This document shows positions 1-11,971 of a stretch of 64,000 nt of DNA, one piece after another. Source of the stretch: Coptis chinensis (Eukaryota; Streptophyta; Magnoliopsida; Ranunculales; Ranunculaceae); contig CM027381.1 of the NCBI GenBank assembly GCA_015680905.1, forward strand, positions 52,704,501 through 52,768,500, in the 5' to 3' direction. The notes under the pieces were generated by a model. That model had not been told where the DNA came from. It saw only the letters and a program-made list of their open reading frames with translations, and did not search any database. The number at the start of each line of letters is the position of its first letter. Positions within the stretch are counted from its first letter, which is position 1. The translations under genes were made by a program, and so were the position numbers.

Positions 1-923
1 AGTATCTTGAAGACACAGTTTCTCAAATTATCAAATTTTGTTTCCCTTCCTTTTTCTTTCTAAACCATCACCCTAGCCCTATAAGTCTTAATAAAAAACC
101 TCTAGCTCAATTAGGAATAGGATGGTGTGTTAGTAAGTGGCAAGCTTGATCAATCGATCCCAGTTTCTTTGGACATCATTTGAGTATACAAAGAATATAA
201 GTGCCCACTACACTTGAGGGAACGAACCTTGAGTGAATCCATTATAGAGTTGTGATTGAAACACACCCCTGTGAGAACCCACCTTAAGGACGATCTCCAA
301 AAGTTTCAAAAAACGACTCTGCTTTTGCATTTCATTGCTCATGTTTTATACATTTATCTTTAGATGATTAAATTACTATACATATGTTATTTTAAGTTCA
401 AATGAGCTTGTCCTTATTCCCCACTAATGAGATGTATGGACTTCTGAGAACAAATAAGGAAACAAGACCTTTTATACTAAATAGAAGAAGTTTGTGAATA
501 CCTTCATTAGAAAACTCTCATGAGGCTTAAAGCTCGTCCACTAGGAAATTCCTAATGGTTTAAGGCTTTGTTGCATATAGTCAATGTAATTGCACTCTGT
601 GAAACGAGATTTGTATAACTTATAATAAATCACTCATTTGTGATCTTAGCTTTTTCTCTCATCCTTGTTTGAGGACAAGTAATATGCTATTTAGGGGTGG
701 TGATCAGCTCCCAAATGTGCATTTTATTACTCTTATATTACTGCATTGTAACCCTTCTTATGCTTAATGAAAAGACAACTTATAACTTTTATTGTGTTTT
801 TCAGGTTACTGAGAACTTTCGACCACTTATCATAAAAGTTGCGTCTTAGCACCAAAAAGAGCTTTAATCACGCTTATAATGAATACCAGAAGCTGCTATG
901 AAAAAGTGCTGAAAAAGTCAAAC
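1..923 (+). mobile_element. 3' end of an Athila-like LTR retrotransposon (family D), truncated
   Basis: Positions 1-700 align by eye with the 3' non-coding regions of element A (about 44290-44983) and element H (about 48960-49685): the same order of landmarks (a 'cctctagctcaattaggaat' block, a 'gaaaactctca' block, a 'gaaacgaga' block) leads to a 'ttgaggacaa' motif and a polypurine tract 'ttaggggtgg' at 691-700. An LTR then starts at 701 (TGATCAGC). No coding sequence is visible. The element continues left of the window. Its LTR stops at about 923, where minus-strand element E1 begins, with a short shared word (gtcaaa) at the join, so this is a rearrangement junction and not an intact LTR end. 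Confidence 0.75.
701..923 (+). repeat. LTR of family D, 5' portion only
   Basis: Begins TGATCAGCTCCC directly after the polypurine tract and matches 7730-7930 nearly base for base through the 'gctgaaaaagtcaaa' word. The match ends at about 923, where sequence homologous to the 3' region of E elements (reverse orientation) takes over, so roughly the last two thirds of the LTR are missing. Confidence 0.75.
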
Positions 924-969
924 AAGACTTTTTAATACTAAATAGAAAAAATATTTTTGATCTTTTTCG

Positions 970-970
<1 letters not shown>

Positions 971-995
<25 letters not shown>
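971..995. repeat. (TA)n microsatellite
   Basis: Uninterrupted TA dinucleotide run in the 3' region of E1. The corresponding place in E2 (about 15605-15625) has no such run, so it expanded after the two copies separated. Confidence 0.9.
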
Positions 996-1001
<6 letters not shown>

Positions 1002-1411
1002 GGAAGAATTATACTATTAATTCTACTATATAGAAAATGCCTAGCTTTTGCAAAATGTTATTATACCACCCCCAAATAGAAATATGTTTTGTCCTCAAAT
1101 TATGAATAGATAAGAAAAGAGATTGCCATAGAAACATGAGCAAAAACAACGATACACCTGTATTTTGTTCTTCATGATAAAAATGCGTCACCCCCAAATA
1201 AGTTTGGGGCGTGGGATGTTTGATATAGAATGAGAAATACATGGTTTATTATACTAGGGATAATTATTCTACTATAAAATCTTTTTGGATTTTGTATTTT
1301 TGAAAACATATATGAAATGCAGAAAATCTAACATGCATGCATGATTATGATTAGACTACGATTGAAGAAATAAAAAATATGTAAATAACTATCTATACAG
1401 ACACATATGAA

Positions 1412-1412
<1 letters not shown>

Positions 1413-1444
<32 letters not shown>
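1413..1444. repeat. (TG)16 microsatellite
   Basis: Sixteen TG units. They lie exactly where E1 loses alignment with E2 for about 2.3 kb (E2 about 12850-15240), so the run marks the deletion join in E1. Confidence 0.9.
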
Positions 1445-1448
<4 letters not shown>

Positions 1449-2580
1449 AAGAACAATTGTTTTTCTCAATCTAAAGATATCTCTAACCATATAGAGGTTT
1501 TGACAAGAAGATAAAATTATACATTGATCCGGTATCATTTTGGTTACTTTGGGGTGTATAATTTTCATTATTATATCTTAAGGTTTTGAAAACTATGTAG
1601 AGATGTTATAAAGAGACTCATCGTACTCAAAAGCAGTGATTGAAAACAAACTGTAACATGTATTTTAGGAAACTTTCGTGTCAGCTCTTTATTGAACCCA
1701 ATCCAGTCAGACTGTGGCTTCAATTATGTGTGTGTTGGTAGATTTACTACGCAAGATGTAATGGGAAGGTTTAGCTGATTGGACACTAGTGGGTGGTGGA
1801 ACTAGGTCTCTTTGGTGGATTTTGGTAGTTCTGGTTAAAATGGGATGGAACCAATGCTCTATTATGATTGTTGAAGGTACCTTGTCCTTGTCTGAATGTA
1901 TTTGGTGGTTGATGTGATCGGTGAATGAACCCTGGAGGTGGTTGGGTTTGTGGCATTTGGGTGTTGCCTCCATGGTGCATTTGGTACATTGAAAGCACAA
2001 ACTTCTTCAGGGTGAAGTGATGATATGTTGGTGAGCAAGGGACAATTGGTATTTATGTGGTTTAAGCTGAGACAAAAAGTGCATGGTGATATAGGTGACC
2101 CTTAGTAACACATAACTGATCCTCAAACTGCCCTTCTAAGAATGGAGATTGCATACTTCTAAGGGTTGGTCTTTGTGGAATCCAATGCCCATTTTGTTTT
2201 TGGAAAAAAACACATCACTATTGATGCATCGAAAATCTTTCATAATAAGAATGGAGATCGAAAAACAACTATTTTGAAAAAGAAATGAAAAAGAAAGAAA
2301 AAGAAAATTGTATGCGTGTTCCATAGGATCACACTTCCTCAAACGACGAGTAAAAAGTGTTTTACAAAGAATATGCAAAATATACGTAGACTAAGGCTCC
2401 GACACTTACAACCACATACTCCAAGTGGAGTGGTCCAGTTACCTTACGGATGCTCTCCCATGGAATGCATCGAGAAAATATAACATGAATCTTTTATTGT
2501 CAGATATTCAAGACTATATGTGGGGTGTCGTTTTAAGTCAGATTCCCTAAGACTATGCATATGAGATGGATGATATGTTG

Positions 2581-4015
2581 TTAACTGTATACTAATAATC
2601 TAAACAATTGGGGATCTTTATAGAAAAACATATAAAAGCATATACCCCCAAACATAATAAAATGATGCATTTGGAGAGTAAGATGTAGAATGATAAGATG
2701 ATGCTTGTGTAACCCATCATGGAACTTATGCAATAACCTGTTATATTTGACTTGTCTAGAAGAGGGAGAAATTGGTAGTAGGTGTCCTTCATGAAGCTCA
2801 GATGATGGAGAATAGCACATACCAGGTTTCTCTACTACTAAAATTATGGACTCTTGTGTTTGTATATTGGGCAAAGTCTCTTTATTACTGGAAAGGTTTA
2901 GAAAATTATGAATGATCTCAAAGGCAATTGGCTTAAGTGCAAATTTAAGGTTTCTTCGAAATGGTTTCGTGGTGCTGTCCTCAGAAATTGGTGGATTTTT
3001 TATGAATGGAGTTAAATTGGAATGATGATGGTTGGGTGGTGGTTCTTCAGATGATCACGAGGACTCAGAGAATTCTTCATCTAGTTTTGGCGTTTCCACA
3101 AGATTGTGGTTAATATCTGCAATAGTAAGGATGTCACATATTTGTTCCATCGATAAGTCTTGAACGGCCAAACTAAATTGAAATCCACTTTCCATCATAG
3201 ATTTAATTCTCTCTTTTCCAAGCACTTCATTTTCTTTGTCCTTTCTGCCTATATCTTCATAAATTTTCTCAATGTCATTTTCCAAATGTGTCGAGTCCAA
3301 TACATGCTCTTGAGTTTCTTCTGCTGGAGTTTTCTCATTTATAGGTGATGATGCATTAAGGCATGTGAGAGAAACTGTGACTTCAGGCATATAGTCATCA
3401 TCATAAGATTTGGAATTCTCACGAAAGTCAGGTGGAGGATGATGGGTTTTTAATTGGTCATGAGTATCAGGATGGGCTTTAGCAATTGGCTTTGTTATAG
3501 TAACACCTTGTTTCTCTTTTTGGTTCTGGATTGGTGGGAAGAATATTAGTCTCAGATGTTGAATCTTTTGAATTGGATTGGAGAAAACATAAGGTAGTTG
3601 CTATTTGCTGAGTTAGTATAGTTTGCTTAGCCATTTCCTGGTAGAGTTGGTCTGTGAAGGATGGTGTAGTGGAATATAAATTTGATATGGATGGTAATGT
3701 GAATGGTAATAGGCTTTGGGTGAAACCGTACTCTGACTAACTTGGGTGAATATATGAATGGTGGTTGACTATTTGTGTTGGAATTCCATGAATTGTCGAC
3801 ATGATTAGAAAACTCTTGAGTGTATGGGGTACTAGGGAAGTTTGGAAATTGAGGTTCGTAATTGTAAAGATTTCCCGTAGTAGATACGAATTCGGTATTT
3901 GATGGACAATGGGATAACCAGTGATAAGGATTACTACAAAAAGAATAAGGTTATAGGGTTGCATTGCAATTCCATGGTTGTGATGCATATTGATAAGACA
4001 AGAATTCTCAATCAA
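2581..4015 (-). pseudogene. Remains of E1 gag tail and post-protease ORF
   Basis: Three minus-strand reading segments (3737-4015, 3055-3390, 2581-2874) match, in order and sense, the continuous plus-strand ORF of E2 at 11174-11971; shared peptides include ETQEHVLDSTHLEN, ENEVLGKE, GFQFSLAV, MEQICDIL and LLHKFHDGLHK. Frames change between segments and stops intervene, so the gene is dead here. The upstream part (3737-4015) is matched by the gag-tail region of E2. The protein has no enzyme motif that I recognise. Its equivalent in elements A and H follows the aspartic protease, so it is probably a structural or linker part of the polyprotein. No protease is visible in E1. Confidence 0.6.
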
Positions 4016-4446
4016 TGATGATGCACAAACAGTAGAAATTCATTTTTTTGGATTTTTTAAAATATTTGCTTGCTCTATAATTTACTATGCCCTGTTTAAG
4101 GGAACAATTCGGAGTGAGACTAGGATGGCTCTACTACACGTCTCAGAAGAGTAGGAAGTCATTTCACCAAGTGTTATGCTACCAAGAATCTCACTCACAA
4201 TGAATTTGGGGGAAGGGAGTAAAGAAGGTAGTTTGTCCACCGAAATTTGGTAACTAATTACTCTAAATCCTTATAGCTATATTTTTGTCCTTTTCTACAG
4301 GAGCGTGACTACTTTGGGCTCTAGTTGATTGATTTTAATTCATTTTTTTGGTCTAGGGCTTCAAAAATCAAACAACGTCCAATTTACCTACATTGGCGAA
4401 TGACTTCCCAATGGTTGTTATCTGGCTTGGGTTTAGCCTTATGCGC

Positions 4447-5700
4447 TAATAAGTACCCAAAAGTGTAGTTTAAACCTTTAATAGTATTACATTTAAGCCA
4501 ATTATGTTTATAATAAATAAGAGTTAGTATAGTTTACGTGTTTTTGTGTATTTCAAGTCTTGAAGCTATTTATGTGCTTAAAGATGCCATTTTGTGTCGA
4601 AAATGAGTCAAGATGATTGCTAGAAGAGTTCTGTGTTTAAAGCTCAAAAATCAAGAAGAAAAAATATTTTTAATCCCAGTAAAAGTTGGAAAGTCAAAGT
4701 CAATTCGGATAGAAAAGAATAGAAAAGTCAATAGAACTTCAAATAGACGTATCTTTGGACTTGGGCCTTGAAATTGGGCCTACTTTATGTCAAAACGACC
4801 GGCTCATAATAAGGTTTCCAATGGATCTGGTCTTGCCCCAATTAGAGTTGTAAATGGGGACAAAAAGGGTACTGAAGTAATTTTTAACAATTGTGGCCTC
4901 TTTAGCCGATGTACGAAAATGTAATCCTAACCCTGTCCTATATAAAAAAGGTGAAGGCTAAACTAATTCTCTCTTTCTTCCCCTTAGTCTCTAATTAGTT
5001 TAGTGTAGTTGTAGTTTAGCTTAGGGTTAGAATTAAGTAGTTTAATTGTAGCCTCCATTATTCCCCATCAATAAAAGCTTAGTTCTTTAATATTCAATTC
5101 TCTTCTTTTATATTATGTCTTTCTATTGTTATTTAGTTAGTATGTTTCCAATAAAACAAGATTAAACCTCCACTATAGGGGGTTTATGAAGCCATGTGAG
5201 GATTATTAGTTCTTCATTCTTTTGCAATAGAGTTTCAAGTCCTTTGTTGTGAGTTTCTAGAGATAGAACTCGATCATAACAAAAGGGCTAGAGATTAGAA
5301 ACCCCATCAAAGAGATTTGTGGGGTGGCTAATCTCTCATACTAGTTAGACAATGACAACATAGATGTAGGTGTTTGCTAGGGATCAAGAAAGGCAAATTG
5401 GTTACTAAACTAATAGCCAATTGAGTCGCATGGTGGATTAACTTCTCTCTAATTTTCTCTCATTCATTAATTTACTGTTTTCTTACCTTATATTTACTGT
5501 TTTCTTAGCCTCATATTACTCTCTCATTAGTGCAATAGTTAGTTTAGTCTCAATTCGTTACAAGTACATGCAAGCAAGAGTGGAGAACATGATTACTCCC
5601 ATATAACAACATGTTTAGAGAGTATAATATATTGATTGAATAGCATGAGTTTAGTAGTGTAGAAACACTGCTTTCACATCTACTTTTTTTTATCTTATCA
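4447..5700 (+). repeat. 5' LTR of H
   Basis: Starts TAATAAGTACCC (3' copy: TGATAAGCACCC, so the terminal TG has mutated to TA) and ends CTTATCA. A TATA-like 'ctatataaaa' lies near 4938. It aligns along its whole length with 49686-50994; the 3' copy has a short extra stretch near 50150-50200. Confidence 0.88.
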
Positions 5701-5702
5701 AA

Positions 5703-5720
5703 TGGCGCCGCTGCCATCTT
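5703..5720 (+). other. Primer binding site of H (tRNA-Asp type)
   Basis: TGGCGCCGCTGCCATCTT, two bases after the LTR end. It fits the TGGCGCCGTTGCC pattern, complementary to the 3' end of plant tRNA-Asp, that is known from Athila elements. The same site, more mutated, is at 37491 (A) and on the minus strand at 61622-61641 (B). Confidence 0.8.
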
Positions 5721-6741
5721 GCTTTGTTACGTATTGCGCTTTTAGATTAGCAAAACTGTTTTTACTATTCACAAAACCAACATTGAAAACATTGTTTGCA
5801 ATTTCTTCAATTTTTTCTGCTACTGTCTGAGTGCATACGCCTTACGCAACCAACTCTCTGCCCTCCCGTGACCTGACCCAAAAAAATTGAAACCCTAGTT
5901 TTAACTCACGAGTGTGCGCGCGCCCTCAATTTGACTTCACAAAGCGCAACCCGTATTCTACTGCTTAGGCGCAACCCGCACCCAATTTGCCATATTTCTA
6001 AGCACGCACGCGCCCTAGGTTAATTAGCTTAAATTAAGTTTTTAATATTATTTGTAATATTATCTCATGAGTACAATACATTACTCGTATGCTACCAATT
6101 ACAAAATTTTAAAAAAATTATTTTCCTTCATTCTAAATGGTGTCTAGCAAACTAACAGAATTTGGGGTTCTCTAATTAAAGAACGTGCACACACGGACAA
6201 CCTCCCTCAAATTCCTAAGTCACCTGGCCGTTGGATTGATAAAAAATACAAAAAAATTAATTAATATTAGTTAGTAAGCCCACCCACTACCGAAGCCCGT
6301 TTCACAGGCCTGACATCCAGGCCCAACACGAACCCCATTGTAAAAAGCCTAAACCTTATTCTTAAAATCTTATCACTAATCAGGGTTAACTTTTTATAGG
6401 ACTTCACAATCCACACTGTGTACCAGGACCAGTACCCGTATAATTGTTCAAGTAACACTAGACGTGCTTCAAGGCTATTGAAGGCGCTATTTATATGCGT
6501 AGCAAGGACGCTCCAGGTAACACCTATTTACATTCTCGAATCTACTGTAAGAGGAATCTATTTCTAGTAATAATCAGGCTATTTTTGCATGCTCGTTAGG
6601 AATTGCCTATTAAACTTAAAACTTGCATGAAATTAAAATCTAGTACGCATAAACCTGCCTTATTTTATTGTAGATGCAACAATAATCGCCTATCTAGAAA
6701 TTCACACACCACCTACACCCACCCAAACTACATTTGTAGCA
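5721..6741 (+). other. Untranslated leader of H
   Basis: About 1 kb without a credible gene. It contains a GC-rich stretch (about 5860-6015) with repeated 'gcgcaacccg' and 'gcgcgccct' words, also found in the leaders of B (61216-61508) and A (about 37770-37840) and in A near 42005-42140. The rest is AT-rich and unremarkable. Confidence 0.5.
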
Positions 6742-7729
6742 ATGGGTGAAGAAATAGCAGAGAGACCCCTCTTTGATTTTTATAATGCTTTGAACGATGG
6801 ACCTGAGTCCTGCATAATTCTTCCAGATACTACGGGAGATTTTAGAATCCCCCCAAATATATTTAATCTGCTACCTGTTTTCCATGGGTTAGACCATGAG
6901 TAGCCTTATCAACAGTTATGTAGGATAAAACAACTTATTACTACATTCCATCATCCTAACATAACACCTAAACAAATAAAGCTAAGGGTGTTTCCTTTCA
7001 CCCTAGCTGACAAAGCAACAACTTAGCTAACAGTACAAAAGCCAAACTCTGTCAACACATGGGAAAAACTAGTTGAATTATTTATGGAACAATTTTACCC
7101 ACCACAGAAGACTGATGAGATGCTATTACATATTCATTTCTTTCGCCAAAAGCCTCAAGAATCCTTTTTTTTAGGATTGGAATCATTTCACTGATCTCTA
7201 CTAGAATGTCTCCATCATAATCTTGGTCAAGACACACTAGTTCGTGCCTTCTTTAAAAGCCTTTCCCAACACCATAAGGAGACTTTAGATATAATGAACA
7301 GAGGTACTTTCTTAAGTAAAGGAGCCATAGATGCATATAACTGTACTTCTTAGATAATCAATCCAAGAAAAGTAACAACTAGGGAGGTAACGATTACGTC
7401 CACTCCACTTCGTCTTCTTGAACAGTTAAGGCAACCAGTATGTTTGAGATAAAACAAGATCCTGAACATATAACATTAATTAAATCCCTCACTCGTAAGG
7501 TTAATGCCCTCTCTGTCAATTAACAAGAAGTGAAACCCACTCTTGACATGAACATAAACTATCCTCGTTGTAATTTCTGTTTTAGTTTTGAGCATTCCGA
7601 CTTCTATTGTCCTCTTGTCTATGAACAACCACCACCACAGCCAGACAATGTCTGCGCTTTTAATAGCAACCATAACACACAATGGAGGCCAAACACTAAC
7701 TAGAATCCACAACAACAAGCTACACCTCT
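6742..7729 (+). pseudogene. Athila-type gag of H, N-terminal part, with in-frame stops
   Basis: From ATG at 6742 the frame reads MGEEIAERPLFDFYNALNDG, then the Retrotrans_gag core (VFPFTLADKA; ELFMEQFYPPQKTDEML; LGQDTLVRAFFKSL) and, after frame changes, a CCHC knuckle of the form CX2CX4HX4C (CNFCFSFEHSDFYC). Stops interrupt it (about 6901, 7024, 7194), so it is not functional. It closely resembles the gag of A and B, fixing the clade as Athila-like. The reading stops at the insertion of the D LTR and resumes at about 17516, with some sequence lost between. Confidence 0.8.
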
Positions 7730-8285
7730 TATCAGCTCCCAAATGTGCATTTTATTACCCATATATTGTTGTATTATAGTCCCTCTTACGCTTAATGAGA
7801 AGATAACTCATAACTTTTATTGTCTTTTTTAGGTTAAGGAGTATTTCATACCACTTATCATAAAAGCTGTGTCCTAGCACCAAAAGGAGCATTAATCACG
7901 CTAATTATGAAAACCAGTAGCTGCTATAGAAAAGTGCTGAAAAAGTCAAAGTCAACCAGTCAAAATCAACGGTCAAAGTCAAAAGTCAAAGCCCTCAAAT
8001 CAAAAGACCAGAGATGGAGGCCCTTATCTCAAAATATGATAACTTTCTCCCTAAACCTACCTTGGTCAAGAAAAAACCAAAAATCAAAAACAAAAGTGAA
8101 GTGTGAGGTGTCTAATTTGTAATGGAGAAGGGCAAGTCTGTAAAAAGCAAAAGTAAGGGTATATAAGCTAAAAGCAAGGGAGAGAGAAACCATCCATTGT
8201 CTTAGGATCCAAGCCATTTGGTTTGTTTAATTTCTTGTCTACTTTTTCAATTCTTATTTTGATTTTCTTGTTGTTTTATTTCCTT
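7730..8285 (+). repeat. LTR of family D inserted in H gag
   Basis: Starts T-ATCAGCTCCCAAATG, matching 701 onward with loss of one terminal base. It continues 330 bp further than the copy at 701 and includes a TATA-like 'gtatataagc' near 8158. It is cut at 8286 by a CACTA terminus. I cannot find its right end or any D internal region here, so solo LTR versus 5' LTR is undecided. No clear target duplication is visible. Confidence 0.65.
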
Positions 8286-9480
8286 CACTACTACAGAAAA
8301 GGTCATATACCGCTATGTTTTAGAGTGGCAAAAAGCCTTTTACCACTGTTTATAAACTGTGGTATTAGTTGGGGTGGTAAATACTTCTGGCAAAACCATG
8401 GTATAAACTTATACCTATTAACCACTGTTTATTCTAAAACCGTGGTAATAAAATTTTCAAAACCGTGGCTATTGCCCTTTACGAAGTACTAAGTCACCGT
8501 ATTTGCCACGGTTCTTCCAAAACAGTGGTATATACATTTTTTTATTTAAAAAAAAAACCCTGATTATTTAAATATTCCAATTTCCAAATCACCTAATCAC
8601 ATTCCACTTCAGCACATATTCAAAACATTATGGTCCACATGACTAATTCTAAACACGATCCGAAAGCAATCCATTCCCAATCGAAAATCCAAATTCTAGC
8701 TAATATAATCAATACAAATATATTATAAAGAGCCTCCAAACCAATTTATTCCATCTTGTCATGTATTATAAAATTTATTGCAATGAAAGAATGACAAAAG
8801 AAAAAAAATATCTATAACTTCACCAAGACCATTCTCGTCTGTGTTGGCATTCTCGTCCCAAGAACATTCAGCCAAGAATAAACAAATAGCTTGATCCCCC
8901 TATCAAAACTTGTTATTTACTTGTTCTTATTTCAATCAAACTTGTTATTTACTTTTTCTTATTTCAAGTTTGTTTTAATTTTCCTTTCAAGTTTTCAAGT
9001 TATTTCCATACCAACAATCAAAGCTTTCAAGTTTTTATTAGCATAGAACCATTCTAATCCATACAAGAGTCTACCTTTCTTCTTCACATCTCCCTCACTC
9101 AAACTCTAAACAATTTATGATGAACCTCACCTCTAAAAACAAACTCTTTTGAAATTACTACCACTATCTAAAGATTCAAATGTCGCCGCCGTCATGGATT
9201 GAAGAGTGAGAGTGATTGGTTGAAAATCTAAGAAGGGAGCATCATTCCCATCTCTCCATTTATATTTTTTTTTTCAATTTTTTGTTATTTTATTTTATTT
9301 CAGTACTGATCCACTTTCTTGCAAATCAGGTTACGGGACAACAAAACTGGAAAGGAGTTGAAGAGACAGCAAAAGAACGACCAAGGTTCACCAATGCCGG
9401 GGGGTGACCGCAGGCTAGGTGGTGGGGGGGGGCGCGACCGCCCAATCACCTCCAAAGAAGTGTGTCCAGTTTTTTGGCCA
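8286..9480 (+). mobile_element. CACTA-type DNA transposon, left end (right end not found)
   Basis: Begins CACTACTACAGAAAA, the typical plant CACTA terminus. The next 250 bp hold many short subterminal repeats in both orientations (accactgttta, ggtggtaaa, accgtggtaata, aaccgtggc, gccacggtt, aacagtggtata), the arrangement CACTA transposases bind. No transposase is visible; a G-rich tract lies near 9421-9431. I could not find an inverted CTGTAGTAGTG end before E2, so the right boundary is a guess and the element is probably truncated. Confidence 0.65.
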
Positions 9481-9626
9481 CTCAGTTGATTTTTGATGAA
9501 TAGTTATACTCCGAGCCTGGATTTTGTAATATATTATGAGAAAACAGTGGAACTTGATTGTAATAGTTAGAGATGAAAAAAAAACGAAAAATATTAGGAA
9601 AAATTTGTTTTTGATTGATTCCTTAT
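9481..9626. other. Unassigned spacer
   Basis: About 150 bp of AT-rich sequence between the last part I attribute to the CACTA element and the approximate start of the E2 LTR. It could belong to either, or to the rest of the D LTR. Confidence 0.3.
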
Positions 9627-10123
9627 GATGAACATGAGTATGAGTTAAACTTGGTTTAAGTTATATACTTAGCAAGGGATTAGAGTTTTAATTGCCTTGG
9701 GAAGTTCAAGTGTGTGAGGCAAGTTGTGGATCATAGCTCACACACTTTGAATCAACACTCTAAGTCCATTTGACACTAGTTAATCTAGGTTATTAATATA
9801 AAACTAGTTAATTAGATTAGTATAATATTAGTTTAGTTTTAATTTTGGGCCCTTGAAGGCAAAGTTGTATAAATTGTCAAAAACCCAACTTGTGGGCATT
9901 TTAAGCGGGCCTTTATTGTAACTTAAAACAGGGTAAAGCTCGGAAGGTTGGGCTTGCTTCTCATATCACGTGCCACCCAACGTCGCCTTCTCCTCAAGAA
10001 GCGTGTAAGCAAGGCTTGAGAGGTAAATCCTAAACCTCCTCGAAGCCCAAGTAAGAGGATACTTGTGTGTTCAAGCATGCTTACGTGATTGTTTGAAATT
10101 TACTTTCTGCACTGCAATTTACA
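9627..10123 (+). repeat. 5' LTR (type G) of E2
   Basis: The last 275 bp match, in reverse, 50995-51220 (5' LTR of E1): shared words include cctttattgtaact, cgccttctcctca, cttacgtgattgtttgaa and gcaatttaca. It ends ACA at 10123. A TG start at about 9627 is the best candidate but is not confirmed. A normal TGGCGCC primer site is not recognisable after the LTR. Confidence 0.6.
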
Positions 10124-10542
10124 TTTGCGCATAAGGCTGAACCCGAGTCACATAACAACCATTGGGAAGTCATTACCCAATGAAGGTAAATTGGACGTTG
10201 CTTGATTCTTGAAAGCCCTAGACCAAAAAAAAAAATTTTAATTAAAATCAATCAACTAGAACCCAAAATAGTCACGTTCCTCCAGAAAAGGACAAAAATA
10301 TAGCCACGAGGATTTAGAGTAATCAGTTACCAGATTCTAGTAGACCAACTACCTTCCTCACTTCCCTCCCCCAGATTCATTATGAGCGAGATTCTTGGTA
10401 GCACACCACTTGGTGAAGTGACTGCCTACTCTTTTGAGACGTGTAGTAGAGCCATCCTAGTCTCGCACCCAACTGTTCTTCTAAACATGGCATAGTAAAT
10501 TATAGACCAAGCAAATATTTTCAAAAAAAAAAAAAAAAAAAA

Positions 10543-11971
10543 TATGAATTTCTACTATTTGCGCATCATCATTGATTAAGCATTCATGTCTTATCAATAT
10601 GCATCGTAACCATTATGGAATTACAATGCAAACCCAGAACCTTGTTCTTTTTGCGGGAGTTCTTATCACTAGTTATCTCATTGTCCATTATATATAGAAT
10701 TCAAGTCTACTACAGGAAATCCTTATGATTATGAACTTCAAATTTCAAACTTCCCTAGTACCCTATACACTCAAGAGTTTTCTAGTCATGCCGAAAATTC
10801 ATGGAGTTCCAACACAAATAGTCAACCACCATTCATATATCCATATGGTCAGTTAGGGTTCGGTTTCACCCAAAGTTCATTTCCATTCACATCACCATCC
10901 ATATCAAATTCATATCCCACTACACCATTCATCACAGACCAACTCTACCAGGAAATAGTCAAGTAAACAATACTAACTCAGCAAATAGCAACTATCTTAT
11001 GTTTTCTCCAAGCCAATTCAAATAATGCCACATCTAAGACTAATATTCTTCCTACCAATCTAGAACCCATCCAACAAGAGAAACAAGGTGTTACTATTAC
11101 AAAGCCCATTGCTAAAGCCCATGTTGATATTAATAACCAATTAAAATTCCACCACCGTCCACCTGACTATCATGTGAATTCCAGATCTTATGACGATGAC
11201 TATTTGCTTGAAGTCACATTTTCTCTCACATGTCTTATTGGATCAACACCCATAAATGGGAAAACTCCGGCAAAAGAAACTCAAGAGCATGTATTGGACT
11301 CGACACATTTGGAAAATGGCAGTGAGAAATTTTATGAAGATCTAGGCAGAGAGGATAAAGAAAATGAAGTGCTTGGAAAAGAGGGAATAAAATCTATGGT
11401 GGGAAGTGGATTTCAATTTAGTTTGGCCGTTAAAGACTTACCGATGGAACAAATTTGTGACATCCTTACTACTGCAGATATGAACCACAATCTTGTGGAA
11501 ATGCCAAAACTAAATGAAGAACTTTCTCAGTCCTTGAGATCATGTGAAGAACCACCACCCAACCATCATTACCCCAATTTAAAACCTCTTGAAATCCATC
11601 CTCCATTCATAAAAAATCCACCAATTTCTGAGAATTGCACTACGAAACCATTTCAAAGAAACCTCAAATTTGCACTTAAGCCAATTGCCTTTGAGATGAT
11701 TCATAATTTTCTAAACCTTCCCAGTAAAGAGACTGTGCTCAATATACAAGCACAAGAGTCCATCATTTCCGTAGTCGAGAAACCTAGTATGTCCTATTCC
11801 CCATCAATTGAGCCTCATGAAGGACGTATACTACCAACCTCTCACTCTTTTGGACAATTCAAACATGATGGGTTATTGCATAAATTCCATGATGGGTTAC
11901 ATAAGTTTTCTCTTATCATTCTGCATCTTACATTCCATATGCATCATCTCATTCTGTTTGGGGGTGTATGA
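10543..11971 (+). pseudogene. E2 gag tail and long ORF (265 aa)
   Basis: 10543-11173 reads, with stops, as a gag C-terminus: a partial knuckle (CSFCGSSYH...HCPLY) followed by a low-complexity Ser/Pro/Thr/Asn stretch. The open frame 11174-11971 is intact for 265 codons and contains ETQEHVLDSTHLEN, MEQICDILTTADMNHNLVE and a Cys-Glu-Glu-Pro-Pro-Pro motif. The corresponding protein of H (18652-19200) has EEIDEFLKDADEYHNYVD and CDDPPAQ at the same places, so the family relation is clear although the function is not. No catalytic motif is seen. I regard it as a structural or linker part of the polyprotein. Confidence 0.6.

Larger units (their letters stand above)
924..4446 (-). mobile_element. Athila-like non-autonomous LTR element E1, main part
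   Basis: Reading the minus strand from 4446 down to 924, this matches the plus-strand element E2 (about 10127-12900 and 15240-15655): a gag-tail region, a post-protease-type ORF, then the 3' non-coding region. The 5' LTR of E1 lies 46 kb to the right (50995-51220), because element H inserted at the LTR/internal boundary and left TGCGC at 4442-4446 and TGCGT at 50995-50999. Compared with E2 it lacks the roughly 2.3-kb segment holding the 3' ORF; the gap in the match falls at a (TG)16 run. Polypurine modules (read on the minus strand) are near 1195, 1070 and 2645. The 3' LTR is absent. Confidence 0.8.
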
